This document shows, piece by piece, positions 23,448-34,680 of a stretch of DNA of 64,000 nucleotides. Origin of the DNA: Ashinkailepas kermadecensis (lineage: Eukaryota; Arthropoda; Thecostraca; Neolepadidae). Location: positions 55,001 to 119,000 of the forward strand of contig JAOTOM010004350.1 in assembly GCA_034440615.1 (NCBI GenBank). Reading direction: 5' to 3'. Position 1 is the first letter of the stretch. Each line of letters starts with the position of its first letter. The notes under the pieces were generated by a model that did no database searches, was not told the origin of the DNA, and was given only the letters and a program-made list of their open reading frames with translations. A program made the position numbers and the translations under genes.

Positions 23448-23662
23448 CATCGCAGTCCCAGTGCAGTCTCAGCGCAGTCCCAGCGCAGTCCCAGCGCAGT
23501 CCGGCGGAGACATTGCGGAGTCATGACGGAATTATAGCGGAGTCCCGGCCGAATCACGGCGCAGTCCCGGCTCAGTCCTGTCGGAGTCACGGCGGAGCGC
23601 CGGCGGAGTCACGGCGGAGTCATTGCGGAACCATGGCGAGTCATGGCGCAGTCCCGGCGCAG
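23448..23662 (+). repeat. 10-12 bp minisatellite, GCAGTCCCAGC / GGAGTCACGGC
   Basis: About 18 units of 10-15 bp; the first part uses CAGTCCCAGCG, the later part GAGTCACGGCG. Confidence 0.8.
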
Positions 23663-23811
23663 TCCCTGCCGGGTATTACCGTCGTGCAGGCGAGCCTGGC
23701 GACACAGCGTACAATTCACATGCCTCTGTCGCAAACAGCCCATTGAGAGCCGGCGCCGTTAGTCGTCAGCGCCGTCGGGGGCCAGAGTCCGCCGGTCGAG
23801 GCCGGCTTGCC

Positions 23812-24045
23812 GCGGTCTGGGTTGCATTGTCCGGACGGCCGCACCAGGGAATAGGTCATGTTGGCCGGGCGGACGCGCCAGGTTGTTTGTTGTATTGTCC
23901 GGGCGGCCGCACCAGGACGTGGGTTGCATTGTCCGGGCGGCCGCACCAGGACGTGGGTTGCATTGTCTGGGCGGCTGCACCAGGACGTGGGTTCTGTTGT
24001 CCGGGAGGCCGCGCCAGGACGTGGGTAGCATTCAGGCGGACCCAG
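23812..24045 (+). repeat. 34-bp minisatellite, left part
   Basis: Units such as GGGTTGCATTGTCCGGGCGG, CCGCACCAGGACGT. The same unit resumes at 24478 after the purine tract. Confidence 0.9.
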
Positions 24046-24236
24046 GATTTTCAGGGGGGGGGGGGGAAAAAAGGGGGGGGGGAAAGGAAGGGAGCGGGGG
24101 GGGGGGGGGGGGGGGGGGGAAGGGGGGGGGGGGGGGAAATGAAATAAAAAAAAAATAAAAAAAAAAAAAAAAAAAAAAAAGGAAAAAAAGGAAAAAAAAG
24201 AGAAAAGAAAAAAAGGGAAAAAAAAAGGAGGGGGAG

Positions 24237-24280
<44 letters not shown>

Positions 24281-24476
24281 GAAGGGGGGGAGGGGGGGGG
24301 AAGAAAGAAGAGGGGAGGGGAAGGGAGGAAGAGAGGGGAGAGGGGGGGAGGGGGGAAAAAAAAGGAAAGGAAGGGGAGGGGGGGGGGGAAGAAAGAAAGG
24401 GAGGAAAAGGAAAGGGGAGGGGGGGGGGGGGGATAAGGGGGGAGGGGAAGGGGGTGGGGGGGGGGGGGGGGGGGGC
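24046..24476 (+). repeat. 430-bp homopurine tract (G-runs and A-runs only)
   Basis: Almost every base is G or A, with T at only a few positions and no sustained period. It interrupts a 34-bp minisatellite that continues on the other side. Either an extreme purine tract or poor consensus sequence. Confidence 0.85.
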
Positions 24477-24575
24477 GGTAGCATTGTCCGGACGGCCGCA
24501 CCAGGGCATAGGCTGCATTGTCCGGACAGCCTCACCAGGATGTGGATCGTACTGTCCGGGCAGCCGCAGCAGGAT
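24477..24575 (+). repeat. 34-bp minisatellite, right part
   Basis: About three units of GCATTGTCCGGACGGCCGCA, CCAGGGCATAGGCT, the same family as 23812-24045. Confidence 0.85.
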
Positions 24576-25382
24576 ACCGGCAGAGCATGGGCCAGGTGCT
24601 TGCTCATCACATGGCGTAATGACTCCGGTGCAGCTGCAGCAGACCATGCAGTCAACACCCACCCACGTGCCCACCCGGTGGGAGGCCAGGTGTGACGCCT
24701 CTCGGCCTGATCGGACGCGTGACGTCGCGTGCTGTGACTGGTGGGGCCACTGGGTGGCACTGTGCCGGCCGTCGGTCCGGCCTTTCACCTGGCGCCTGCA
24801 CTGTCTACCTTCTCTCCCACGAACAGAGGAGGTGTTTTGCGGCCTGTTTTGGCACGTGGTCTTGTCGCGGTGGCCCATCACATGCTGCTGAGCTCCGCGA
24901 CACGCGCAGGGTATAGGCTAACCAGCTTGCTGTATAACCCATGCAGGTGATGACACCCCCCTCCCCCTCCACGCCCCAAAGCTAATTAGCTTTGCACGGT
25001 CCTGCGGAACAGGGGTGAACACTGAACAGTAGGGACTATGTGGCCCGCTATTGCCTCCCGTGCACGTGTTGCTGTGACCGCGTCTGCCGAATTGCCGTGC
25101 TGAGGGACGGGTCCGTGCAGTCGAGGAAATGCTGAGGTTCTCTACAAACAGCCAAGCATCACGCGCCCAGTATGCATAAGCAAAACACTGAGCACAACAT
25201 GCGGTATTACAATTGAAATCAAACCGAGCTGGAATGCCGCTTGTTTTTCGTGGTCCCTGAACTCATCAGCCTCTCCGAACCAAGCCGACAGCAGATGGCT
25301 AAGCGAGAGTGTGGCGTGCTGACACCGCCCAGAGTTCCGGTAGCGCTGCTCCGCCGCCGAATCTCGATCGTATCAGACCAGT
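24576..25382. other. Unique intronic sequence
   Basis: Moderately GC-rich; no coding region, tRNA or transposon recognised. Confidence 0.3.
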
Positions 25383-26515
25383 TTCCAACTGACCCTCTCA
25401 CCTGGACACTGAACACCAGCCGGCTGACCCTCTCACCTGGACACTGGACACCAGCCGACTGACTCTCACCTGGACACTGGACACCAGCCGACTGACTCTC
25501 ACCTGGGCACTGGACACCAGCCGGCTGACTCTCACCTGGGCACTGGACACCAGCCGACTGACTCTCACCTGGGCACTGGACACCAGCCGGCTGACTCTCA
25601 ACGGGGCACTGGGCACCAGCCGACTGACTCTCACCTGGACACTGGGCACCAGCCGACTGACTCACCTGGGCACTGGACACTAGCCGACTGACTCTCACCT
25701 GGACACTGGACTCCAGCCGGCTGACTCTCACCTGGGCACTGGACACCAGCCGACTGACTCTCACCTGGGCACTGGACACCAGCCGGCTGACTCTCACCTG
25801 GACACTGGACACCAGCCGACTGACTCTCACCTGGGCACTGGACACCAGCCGACTGACTCTCACATGGGCACTGGACACCAGCCGACTGACTCTCACCTGG
25901 GCACTGGACACCAGCCGGCTGACTCTCACCGGGGCACTGGACACCAGCCGATTGACTCTCACCTGGGCACTGGACACCAGCCGACTGACTCTCACCTGGG
26001 CACTGGACACCAGCCGACTGACTCTCACCTGGGCACTGGACACCAACCGGCTGACTCTCACCGGGGCACTGGACACCAGCCGATTGACTCTCACCTGGGC
26101 ACTGAACACCAGCCGACTGACTCTCACCTGGGCACTGGACACCAGCCGACTGACTCTCACCTGGGCACTGGACACCAGCCGGCTGACTCTCACCTGGGAC
26201 ACTGGACACCAGCCGACTGACTCTCACCTGGGCACTGGACACCAGCCGACTGACTCTCACCTGGGCACTGGACACCAGCCGACTGACTCTCACCTGGGCA
26301 CTGGACACCAGCCGGCTGACTCTCACCTGGGCACTGGACACCAGCCGACTGACTCTCACCTGGGCACTGGACACCAGCCGATTCTCCTGGGCACTGAACC
26401 AGCCGACTCCTCACCTGGGCACTGGACACCAGCCGACTGACTCTCACCTGGGCACTGGACACCAGCCGACTGACTCTCACCTGGGCACTGGACATCAACC
26501 AGCTGACCCAATTAC
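25383..26515 (-). repeat. 33-bp minisatellite carrying antisense 5' splice-site consensus
   Basis: About 34 units of CACTGGACACCAGCCGACTG, ACTCTCACCTGGG. On the minus strand each reads CCCAGGTGAGAGTCAG, a near-perfect donor consensus resembling the exon-1 donor at 4831. Variants include ACCGGGG for ACCTGGG and a few short units near 26380. Confidence 0.93.
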
Positions 26516-27655
26516 ATGGGTCAGCTGAACACCAGCTGAACACGTCTTGCCTTGTTGGGAGAGCGGACACCAGCGCTGGTCGATTCTTTACCACCTGAGG
26601 CATTAGAACGATGGCCGACCTCGTTTCAGTACCGCACCACACATCCTGCCGCCCGCCACCTTCGACGCCACATATCTATTGGTGACGTCAACGGAAATTT
26701 ACATTTCAATGCCTAATGAAGACCGCCTACCTCACAGCTTTATGGGGCAAGTAAGTCACCGTCTGGGTTACATCCCCACGGACAGCATTATTCAGATGTA
26801 TGCTTCGAATAGTAGCGTTTAAGGCGATACACAATCTATGCCTTGATTCGTAAGAGCAATAAATCTTAAGGCAGGCAGTCGCCATCTACGGTGTCTCCAT
26901 TGAGGAGACAGATAGCACTTGTATCGTGGAGACGTCTCGCCACTTCCCTACAGTGGCATCACTGATACGGCTCGACTAAGTCTCTGTTAGTACCGGACAA
27001 AAGAGGACAGGTCAGGTCAGGCCAGGCTGGGAAAGGGAGAGCCAAAGTTAGTAAGTTTCGTCTAGTAAGCGGGCTCAACCGGTATTAACCATGATTAAAA
27101 CCGCCTGGGCAAAAGTTGTTGTGTCCACCTTTGTCGCGAAAGAGGACAAAACTGAAATTCAGCTGATGTTTGATTTGAAGACGCATGCCATTTATGAATT
27201 CGTTTGGGATGACCATATTCATTCATAAAGTTCATGAAGTGTTAAGGCTCAATAAGGGCCACAGAGGCCCATCTGGGGTGAGCCTATCTAGAAAAGATAC
27301 CAGAAACGTAAATGCTCACACCCCAATCAATCCATTATCTCAAGTTCCAAGGGAACTATATATCCCAGCCTATCTAGCACCATTCACCTGATATTGCATA
27401 ACACCTCCTCAACAATTCCAAACTCTTCCAATCATGCCCCATTGTGCTACCGTAGCCAATCTCATCAGTATCACATCCCGAAGGAAGGTACTGGTGGATT
27501 CACCATCCCGAAGGAAGGTGAATCCACTGCTAGGTACACCCTATATAGTATAATATAATACTAGTTGTATAATATACCCTATATAGCTAGTATAATACTA
27601 AATTTATTAGCATGATCAAAAACATAAAAGTCCAAGTTTCAACAATAACACAGGG
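26516..27655. other. Unique sequence with a LINE 3'-end fragment
   Basis: 27240-27290 holds the motif AATAAGGGCCACAGAGGCCCATCTGG, which recurs at 44850 and 57244 as a LINE 3' end (minus orientation); sequence to about 27440 also resembles 57480-57600. 27480-27600 has short tandem duplications. No gene seen. Confidence 0.5.
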
Positions 27656-27663
27656 ACCAGCAT

Positions 27664-28319
27664 CACTGGCGGATCTAGCCCACCGGTTTGGGGGGAGGGG
27701 CCAACTTTCGATTTTCGGCGTCAGCCCCCCCCCTCCCCCTCCACCAGTGGCGTACCTAGGAATTGCATCAGGGGAGGGGTCGAACGGATTTGGAGGGTGC
27801 CCATTCTCCCACTATTTTTAGTTAAAAGCACCGGATTTCGACCACTATTTGGCAAAGGGGCCCATTAAAAAAAAACATTAATGACAACATAATTTCCTGT
27901 GTAGGGGCCACAGCCTACCTCCACCGTTTCTAAGTTACCGGAATTTTGTTCTTGTTTACCAAAACGTTCGCGTTCACGTTCAACGTCTTGTACCACGTCA
28001 ACGTTCGTGCACGTGTACACACTGGTGGATCCGATTTTGTCAACTCTTGCTGTAAGCAGAACTTGAGCAGCATGAAACCCTCGATATGTGTCAGAATCTA
28101 CTATGCTACTATATTGGCTTCCAAATAATTATTAAAAAATACCTTTAAAATTGGAGATTCTTTCATTCCGACGCTATTTTTTAACCTCGGCAAAGGTTAC
28201 TGCATTTTAATGTAGTTTACTTCCGTTGGTTTCGGGGAGGCCAAAAGACACTATGCTCCCCCCTTTTAAGCGCTTCGGGGGGGCATGGCCGGAATGGCCC
28301 CTCCCTGGATCCGCTAGTG
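27664..28319. mobile_element. hAT-like MITE, CACTGGCGGATC family, copy 1
   Basis: Ends CACTGGCGGATCTAG and, reverse-complemented, CACTAGCGGATCCAG. A perfect 8-bp target duplication ACCAGCAT lies at 27656-27663 and 28320-28327. The interior includes CAGTGGCGTACCTAGG at about 27746, itself a MITE-like end. No transposase. CACTG-type ends with 8-bp duplications indicate the hAT superfamily. Confidence 0.9.
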
Positions 28320-28327
28320 ACCAGCAT

Positions 28328-30856
28328 CCCCACACTCATCAATGTCTTTCTACCATACCTATCCATCCCTATTTACTTGATCTCATGTAACAAATGTGAC
28401 CCTACCAATAATTTTCAAACTTCATCATTATATTCTCTTCTCTGTTCCGCTCTGCTTTTCCTCGATATATTCTCTGCTCTACCTGTATACATGAACTCTA
28501 AAAACAGTGGTATCTAACGGCGCTAACTTTGAAATGCGATCAGTACGGCGTAGAATAGTGGAAAATGAGAGAAGTAAACAAGCATTGAGGTCGGAAATCT
28601 TGAAGGGGACGTAGATGGAAGGGCCCAGGAACACTAAAATCAGGAAAATGTCTGACAAATTGTCAGTTTGTAGACCAAAGCCAATCTGTAATACTTTCAT
28701 ACAATGGTACAGAGCAACTGAAGGAAGCTCAAAACTGTTGCCTTTTTCATTCTTGGTGTGCTATTGTACGAATGGACATACTTTGTAGCTGAAACCCCTC
28801 AACCTTGAAATCTAGAAACACGAGTGTAGAGCATAGAGCAAAGAGCGTAGAGCATGATTGTCTTCACCGTACCTTTTTGACATCAACTAGGGACATCGAT
28901 AATGTGAGATTAGCTAGACCTCTCCGGAATAAGATGGACAAAGAGTCCGAGTTATGCCCAAATGGAACTCTCTTTTCGAATGTTGTTACTGCTCCTTCGC
29001 TACCTGCATTCAAGAGTTTACTGGACTAGAACTGTATCTAGCAGCAGAGTTACCAGTCCGGGGAGAAAAGCAAGGCAATGAACCAACAGAAAAATTAGAC
29101 GATGGACTAACAAAAACTCCGCCAAAATATGGTATAGTAGTAATTTCTAGGTAGGTAGGTATGTGCTTTTTAATTCCCATATTTTTATATTTCCCATATA
29201 TTTTAGTCCCCATATCAGATGCAGTAGCGTCTCCTATTTAACCACACACACATTCATAGGGTCTTTCAGTGTGAGGCTTCCCTTGGTGAGCTGCCGATAA
29301 ATTAGGACAGACAGCCAACAAAAGATGTGCCTCGGGAGGAAAACAAGAGATGTCATGGAATGTGAGCACACAGCCGATTCAATTTGCATCCTTTTTTTGT
29401 TTTGCTTTCGCTGATAGGCCACCACCAGTCAGTAGTAAGAAATGCGACCCTGGGAAACTGGGCAAATGTGGGAAACTGTGGGCAAGCAAGCTAGTAACGC
29501 CCGCAGCATTCCCAAGGTCACAAGATGAATGCGTTAGGGAGCATAGAATTGATGAAAGCAGACTCATATAGAGAAACCTCATGCAGAATGTACATAGCGG
29601 ATGTAGGTATACAATCATATCAGCATATTCGACCACACATAGAAACAGCAAAAAAGAAAACACTTATTCATACACCAACATATTTTTTAATGTTGTCACA
29701 ACTCGTAACCACTGTTACCTTCCGTAGCAAGACACATTTTTAAACTTAGCAATGACAATCATGTAGACCATATTCTATCTTCAGTTTTCATTTCATGTGA
29801 TAATGTCATAAAATAATGTCGAATGCATATCTGTACGGCTCCTTTTTTCTGGACACTGTTCTATACCGCGAAATACTTCGTAAATTATATTGGTCCGGGA
29901 TTTTGGTGCAGAGTATATAATATCATGCAGCCTAAGTTACCTTACAAGTAAATGGTACAAAGAAATGTTGAATGATTCTTGTATTATTATGTGTTGCAAG
30001 TTAAAACAAATTAGCTATAGCAAGTGACAATGTACAATGAACAAATTTGTGCAGTTTGAATATGCTTTGTTCCTGTACCCTGTTGTTCTTGTTCCTGATA
30101 AATAATTAATTTGTAGTACATTTGTAGTACATTTCATACATGAATCCCATATCGGATGATTACATATGAAATTTTATTGTGATAAGCATGTAAATTGCTC
30201 GTAATGCATTTGCTATGTGCAAACACGTTTTCAAAATTGTCATGCTACGGGTTTTGTCTAGCTTTCTCCGGTTCTGACCAGTTAAAGCCGGTTAAGGCCG
30301 GTTAACACCACTGGTCAGGATATAGCTAGGGTTTTTTGGCTTGTTGCCAACCGTGGAAGGTCTATCGAAAGTCGTCGAATGTCTATCGAATATGCTCCTG
30401 ATTCTTATTACATTTGTGCGGACCAGGTGTGTGGTAGAGGCAGGCTAGACGTCCATTTTCGCCGCCGCACGACATGAAGCTCTACTGATGGGAACAACAG
30501 GTTGAGGAGCCATTCTCTCCCCAAGAGTAGCCATCGTTTTCCCTAGAGCATTCATCGTCTGCCCTCGTGCCTGCCCAGGTAGTTGCCAACTCGGGTGTGT
30601 GGAAGGCTGGTGCAAACGTACTGTGCAAACGTTGCACAGCGCGATGTGTCAACCCGGCCGTCTGCATAAACCACCGCAGGCGGAGCTGGTGAGAATGCTC
30701 GCTGTCGAGGGCCTCCCATTGCCGTGGTCTTTTCTCATCCGTATCGTCCGAGTCTTTTTCTCTACACGCTTCTCAACTTCTGTCCGTTCAGTGGGTCTAT
30801 CGTTGCTCCGGACTTCTCCGTATTGCGGACTCCTGCTTCCCGCCTGAACTCTCTCC
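28328..30856. other. AT-rich unique intronic sequence
   Basis: No coding exon or complete element recognised over about 2.5 kb. 28318-28440 resembles the LINE-associated flank at 57360-57600. Confidence 0.35.
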
Positions 30857-31312
30857 GCTGTCACGTGTCCTCGGACCAGTCAGGCTAATGCGGCAGACGC
30901 CGTGCCGTCTACGTGTCTTTCACGTGTCCTCGGACCAGTCAGGCTAATGCGGTAGACGCCGTGCCGTCTACGTGTCTTTCACGTGTCCTCGGACCAGTCA
31001 GGCTAATGGGTAGCGCCGTGCCGTCTATTTTACGTGTCCTCGGACCAGTAGGCTAATGCGGTAGACGCCGTGCCGTTACGTGTCTTCACGTGTCCTCGGA
31101 CCAGTCAGGCTAATGCGGTAGACGCCGTGCCGTCTACGTGTCTTTCACGTGTCCTCGGACCAGTCAGGCTAATGCGGTAGACGCCGTGCCGTCTACGTGT
31201 CTTTCACGTGTCCTCGGACCAGTCAGGCTAATGCGGTAGACGCCGTGCCGTCTACGTGTCTTTCACGTGTCCTCGGACCAGTCAGGCTAATGCGGTAGAC
31301 GCCGTGCCGTCT
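30857..31312 (+). repeat. 59-bp minisatellite, about eight units
   Basis: The unit is CACGTGTCCTCGGACCAGTC, AGGCTAATGCGGTAGACGCC, GTGCCGTCTACGTGTCTTT. Two units near 31010-31080 are shortened. Each full unit has a hairpin (GTAGACG-CCGTGC-CGTCTAC) and two ACGTG cores. Confidence 0.93.
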
Positions 31313-32037
31313 CTGTGGAGTGATTCCTGCAGCCTGGGTGACAATGACTCCGCCGTAACACATCTAGCACCATTATCAACCCACCGCCTAAAAGCCGCCA
31401 ATGCCTGGGATGTTCTCGGTCCATCGTGGAGGATTTGTTCCCTGATAGCACAGGCTCTGAAAGCTGTTTAAAGTGGTTCTTGAATACTTAAATTCATTAC
31501 TGAGAAATACAATCGAAGCAGCAACACCGACTGCCAATGGAGAGGATTTTTGCAAAGTTGTTTCGGGTCAAGCTTCACACCCTTGCATCTGATTTTAATA
31601 AACCATTTTTCACTTCAATTTGTTTGCAGGTTAATCGGAATGTTTCCACGGGTGGTAAGTGGTAAAATATATGCAGGAATGCGTTCAGGTATGCATTTGC
31701 TGTGAGACCCCAACAGTGTTAAAATAATGGTTTTTCGTTAGGTGTGAGATGTCGAAGCAACCACAGTATATGGAAATTCGCGCCATGAAAATAATGCTAT
31801 TTAGTTACTGTGTATACTTTATGAACACACATGAAGGAAAATGTCGATGCTTCTTTGGGAAGGATGTCGATTCAGTGTTCAAAAAGTGGTATGTTCCACC
31901 CTATTTCACCAATAATTTATCACTGGACCCCAAGCATTAGGGTAGGTGGACAGTAGCCCTCTGGCAATATCTTCAAAAAGGAAACCCATGAATCCATCCA
32001 TATATTCCGGCAATGTGTTTAAGTACACCAGTGCGAA
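31313..32037. other. Unique AT-rich sequence
   Basis: An acceptor-like TTTGTTTGCAG|G at 31629 has no supported exon after it. Nothing else recognised. Confidence 0.3.
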
Positions 32038-32974
32038 CAAAGGCGTCACGCTGTGCTTTGTCAAAGATCCGCGATGATCAGGATGTGCGTTGAAGGCCGA
32101 CACTCCTGCGCCAATCAAAGGCGTCACGCTGTGCTTTGTCAAAGATCCGCGATGATCAGGATGTGCGTTGAAGGCCGACACTCCTGCGCCAATCAAAGGC
32201 GTCACGCTGTGCTTTGTCAAAGATCCGCGATGATCAGGATGTGCGTTGAAGGCCGACACTCCTGCGCCAATCAAAGGCGTCACGCTGTGCTTTGTCAAAG
32301 ATCCGCGATGATCAGGATGTGCGTTGAAGGCCGACACTCCTGCGCCAATCAAAGGCGTCACGCTGTGCTTTGTCAAAGATCCGCGATGATCAGGATGTGC
32401 GTTGAAGGCCGACACTCCTGCGCCAATCAAAGGCGTCACGCTGTGCTTTGTCAAAGATCCGCGATGATCAGGATGTGCGTTGAAGGCCGACACTCCTGCG
32501 CCAATCAAAGGCGTCACGCTGTGCTTTGTCAAAGATCGGCGATGATCAGGATGTGCGTTGAAGGCCGACACTCCTGCGCCAATCAAAGGCGTCACGCTGT
32601 GCTTTGTCAAAGATCCGCGATGATCAGGATGTGCGTTGAAGGCCGACACTCCTGCGCCAATCAAAGGCGTCACGCTGTGCTTTGTCAAAGATCCGCGATG
32701 ATCAGGATGTGCGTTGAAGGCCGACACTCCTGCGCCAATCAAAGGCGTCACGCTGTGCTTTGTCAAAGATCCGCGATGATCAGGATGTGCGTTGAAGGCC
32801 GACACTCCTGCGCCAATCAAAGGCGTCACGCTGTGCTTTGTCAAAGATCCGCGATGATCAGGATGTGCGTTGAAGGCCGACACTCCTGCGCCAATCAAAG
32901 GCGTCACGCTGTGCTTTGTCAAAGATCCGCGATGATCAGGATGTGCGTTGAAGGCCGACACTCCTGCGCCAATC
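32038..32974 (+). repeat. 78-bp minisatellite, twelve virtually identical units
   Basis: The unit is AAAGGCGTCACGCTGTGCTT, TGTCAAAGATCCGCGATGAT, CAGGATGTGCGTTGAAGGCC, GACACTCCTGCGCCAATC. The one difference I saw inside the array is C to G near 32537. As 78 is divisible by three, both strands have long open frames (32053-33006 plus, 33015-31906 minus); I do not call them genes. Confidence 0.96.
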
Positions 32975-33884
32975 ACTTTTGTTTCGAGGTCGAGGTCTTC
33001 TATTGAGGGCTGCACAGAATGGAGTGAATCACCGGTTCTGTTGCGAATTCGCTATCCAGCTTTCTCATATCAAATGGCAGCGGCGTGGCGGGCCGAACGG
33101 CGAGTGTAGCTGCTGGGAAATGACCTCGTGTGTGGGTGTCTGTTAGACTGGCGGTAACCTGCGGCTGACCTGTCGAGTAGGCGTACAGCTAGCACGCCAG
33201 TCACACGCCATGTGGCCAGTGACGTCAGTCACGGGATATCATGGTATCAATCGAGAACAAAAACAAGGCGGAGGGAAATAGGCTGAATGTTTGTAATTAG
33301 TTGAAATGGCTCACGAATAGCTGTGCGACCAATGGAAGAAGGTTTTTGCCTACTAATTTCGATCATTTGACTATTCCGTTTTTGTATCGTTGTTTGCACC
33401 TATTAGCTTCTTGTCTTATGTTTCTCCCCTTAATCACCACATAATATCGGCGACTAATTTTTGCGCATCTCTCGTATCGTGTGGTGAATGATGACTTCAC
33501 TATCAGTAGGAACTGGGAACATCAGGCTAAAACCTAACCCTGCCTCGACGGAAAAGACCAAAACTGGAAGTTGTCCTCGCCCACCGACGCTATTCCAAAC
33601 TAGGCAATTATCTCCGGTACTGACGAGTAGCTGAGAGATACTTGTTCCTAAGTGTCTTGCGTACCACTACGATACTGAAGCAAGGGACATGTCGACTTCA
33701 ACACATATTTGTCGTTCGCACGGTCCTGGGGTGTCGCAAAGCTTGAACACATCGCATGTGCCACCTGGGAGCGCCTGCGGTGGCCTGTTCACCCCGCGCG
33801 CGGCAGACCGCAGTGTCGCAGATGGTTCCCGTAATGTCCGTAATGTTTGCATGTCAGTTGAATTAGGTATACTCATCCGCCCCA
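32975..33884. other. Unique intronic sequence
   Basis: Mixed composition; no exon or transposon recognised. Confidence 0.3.
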
Positions 33885-34100
33885 CAGACAGTTCTCGCAG
33901 GTGTGTCCGTCCGCACCACATGAATGGTCGTCCGCCCCGCAAGGATTTTAGTCGCTGCACAAGGATGTCCGTTTCTCCACAGGGATATCCGTCCGCCCCA
34001 CAGAGATATTTGTCCGCTCCGCAGGGATTTTGACCCGCCGCTGCAAGAATATCCGTCCGCCCTGCAGGGATATCTGTTGCTCCGTGTGGGGATACCCGTT
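33885..34100 (+). repeat. Degenerate 20-24 bp minisatellite, GTCCGCCCCACAGGGATATC
   Basis: About nine diverged units; GGGATATCCGTCCGCC is the best-kept core. Confidence 0.75.
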
Positions 34101-34379
34101 CTTTTCCCATCCATGGAGCTCATAACCAGAGCGAAGCTTGCTCCTGTCCCAACATGAGCGATCGCTACATCGCGCCAAACTGTCATACCGACTCAGTTTT
34201 TGCATATGGCATCTCAAGGTGAACCAGTGACTCCCGAGATGGATGAGACGAATGCGCTCTCCTGGGCAGGAGTTCTGGGTCAGGAGTGAGGAGTGGACGA
34301 CATGTCCAGTTGCGATGCCCGAAGGGTGTCTTGGCTGTCGGAACCCAAATAAGATCAGTCCTCCGAAATTGGCGCCCTG

Positions 34380-34680
34380 CGTCCATACAGCCAGAAAGCT
34401 GCACATGTTGGCACCCATGCTGGCGCCCACACTGCCGGGAAGCTGCCCATGCTGGCGCCCCTACTGTCAGGAACCTCTTCATGCTGGTAAGCATTCCCTG
34501 GGCAGCTGTACATACTAGCGCCCATACGGCTAGGACACTGTCCGTCCACACTGGCGTCTATACTGCCAAAGAGCTGCCCATACTGGGGTCATACTGCGAG
34601 GCAGAGCTGCCTCGCAGTATAACGGTAGTATTGGCAGCTGTGCCCATACTAGCGGGAAGCTACTCATATTGGCGGGGTGT
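34380..34680 (+). repeat. Degenerate 27-33 bp minisatellite, CATGCTGGCGCCCACACTGC
   Basis: About eight diverged units with CAGGAAGCTGCCCATACTGG-type cores; near 34590-34620 there is an inverted repeat around GAGGCAGAGCTGCCTC. Confidence 0.65.

Noticed and set aside
25219..26374. 327- and 247-codon minus-strand frames (VRVSRLVSSAQ-type repeats)
   Set aside because: Products of the 33-bp array, whose period is divisible by three.
31906..33015. 369-codon minus-strand frame and 317-codon plus-strand frame as genes
   Set aside because: Both arise because a 78-bp unit without stops is divisible by three. Kept only as a finding, not annotated as coding.
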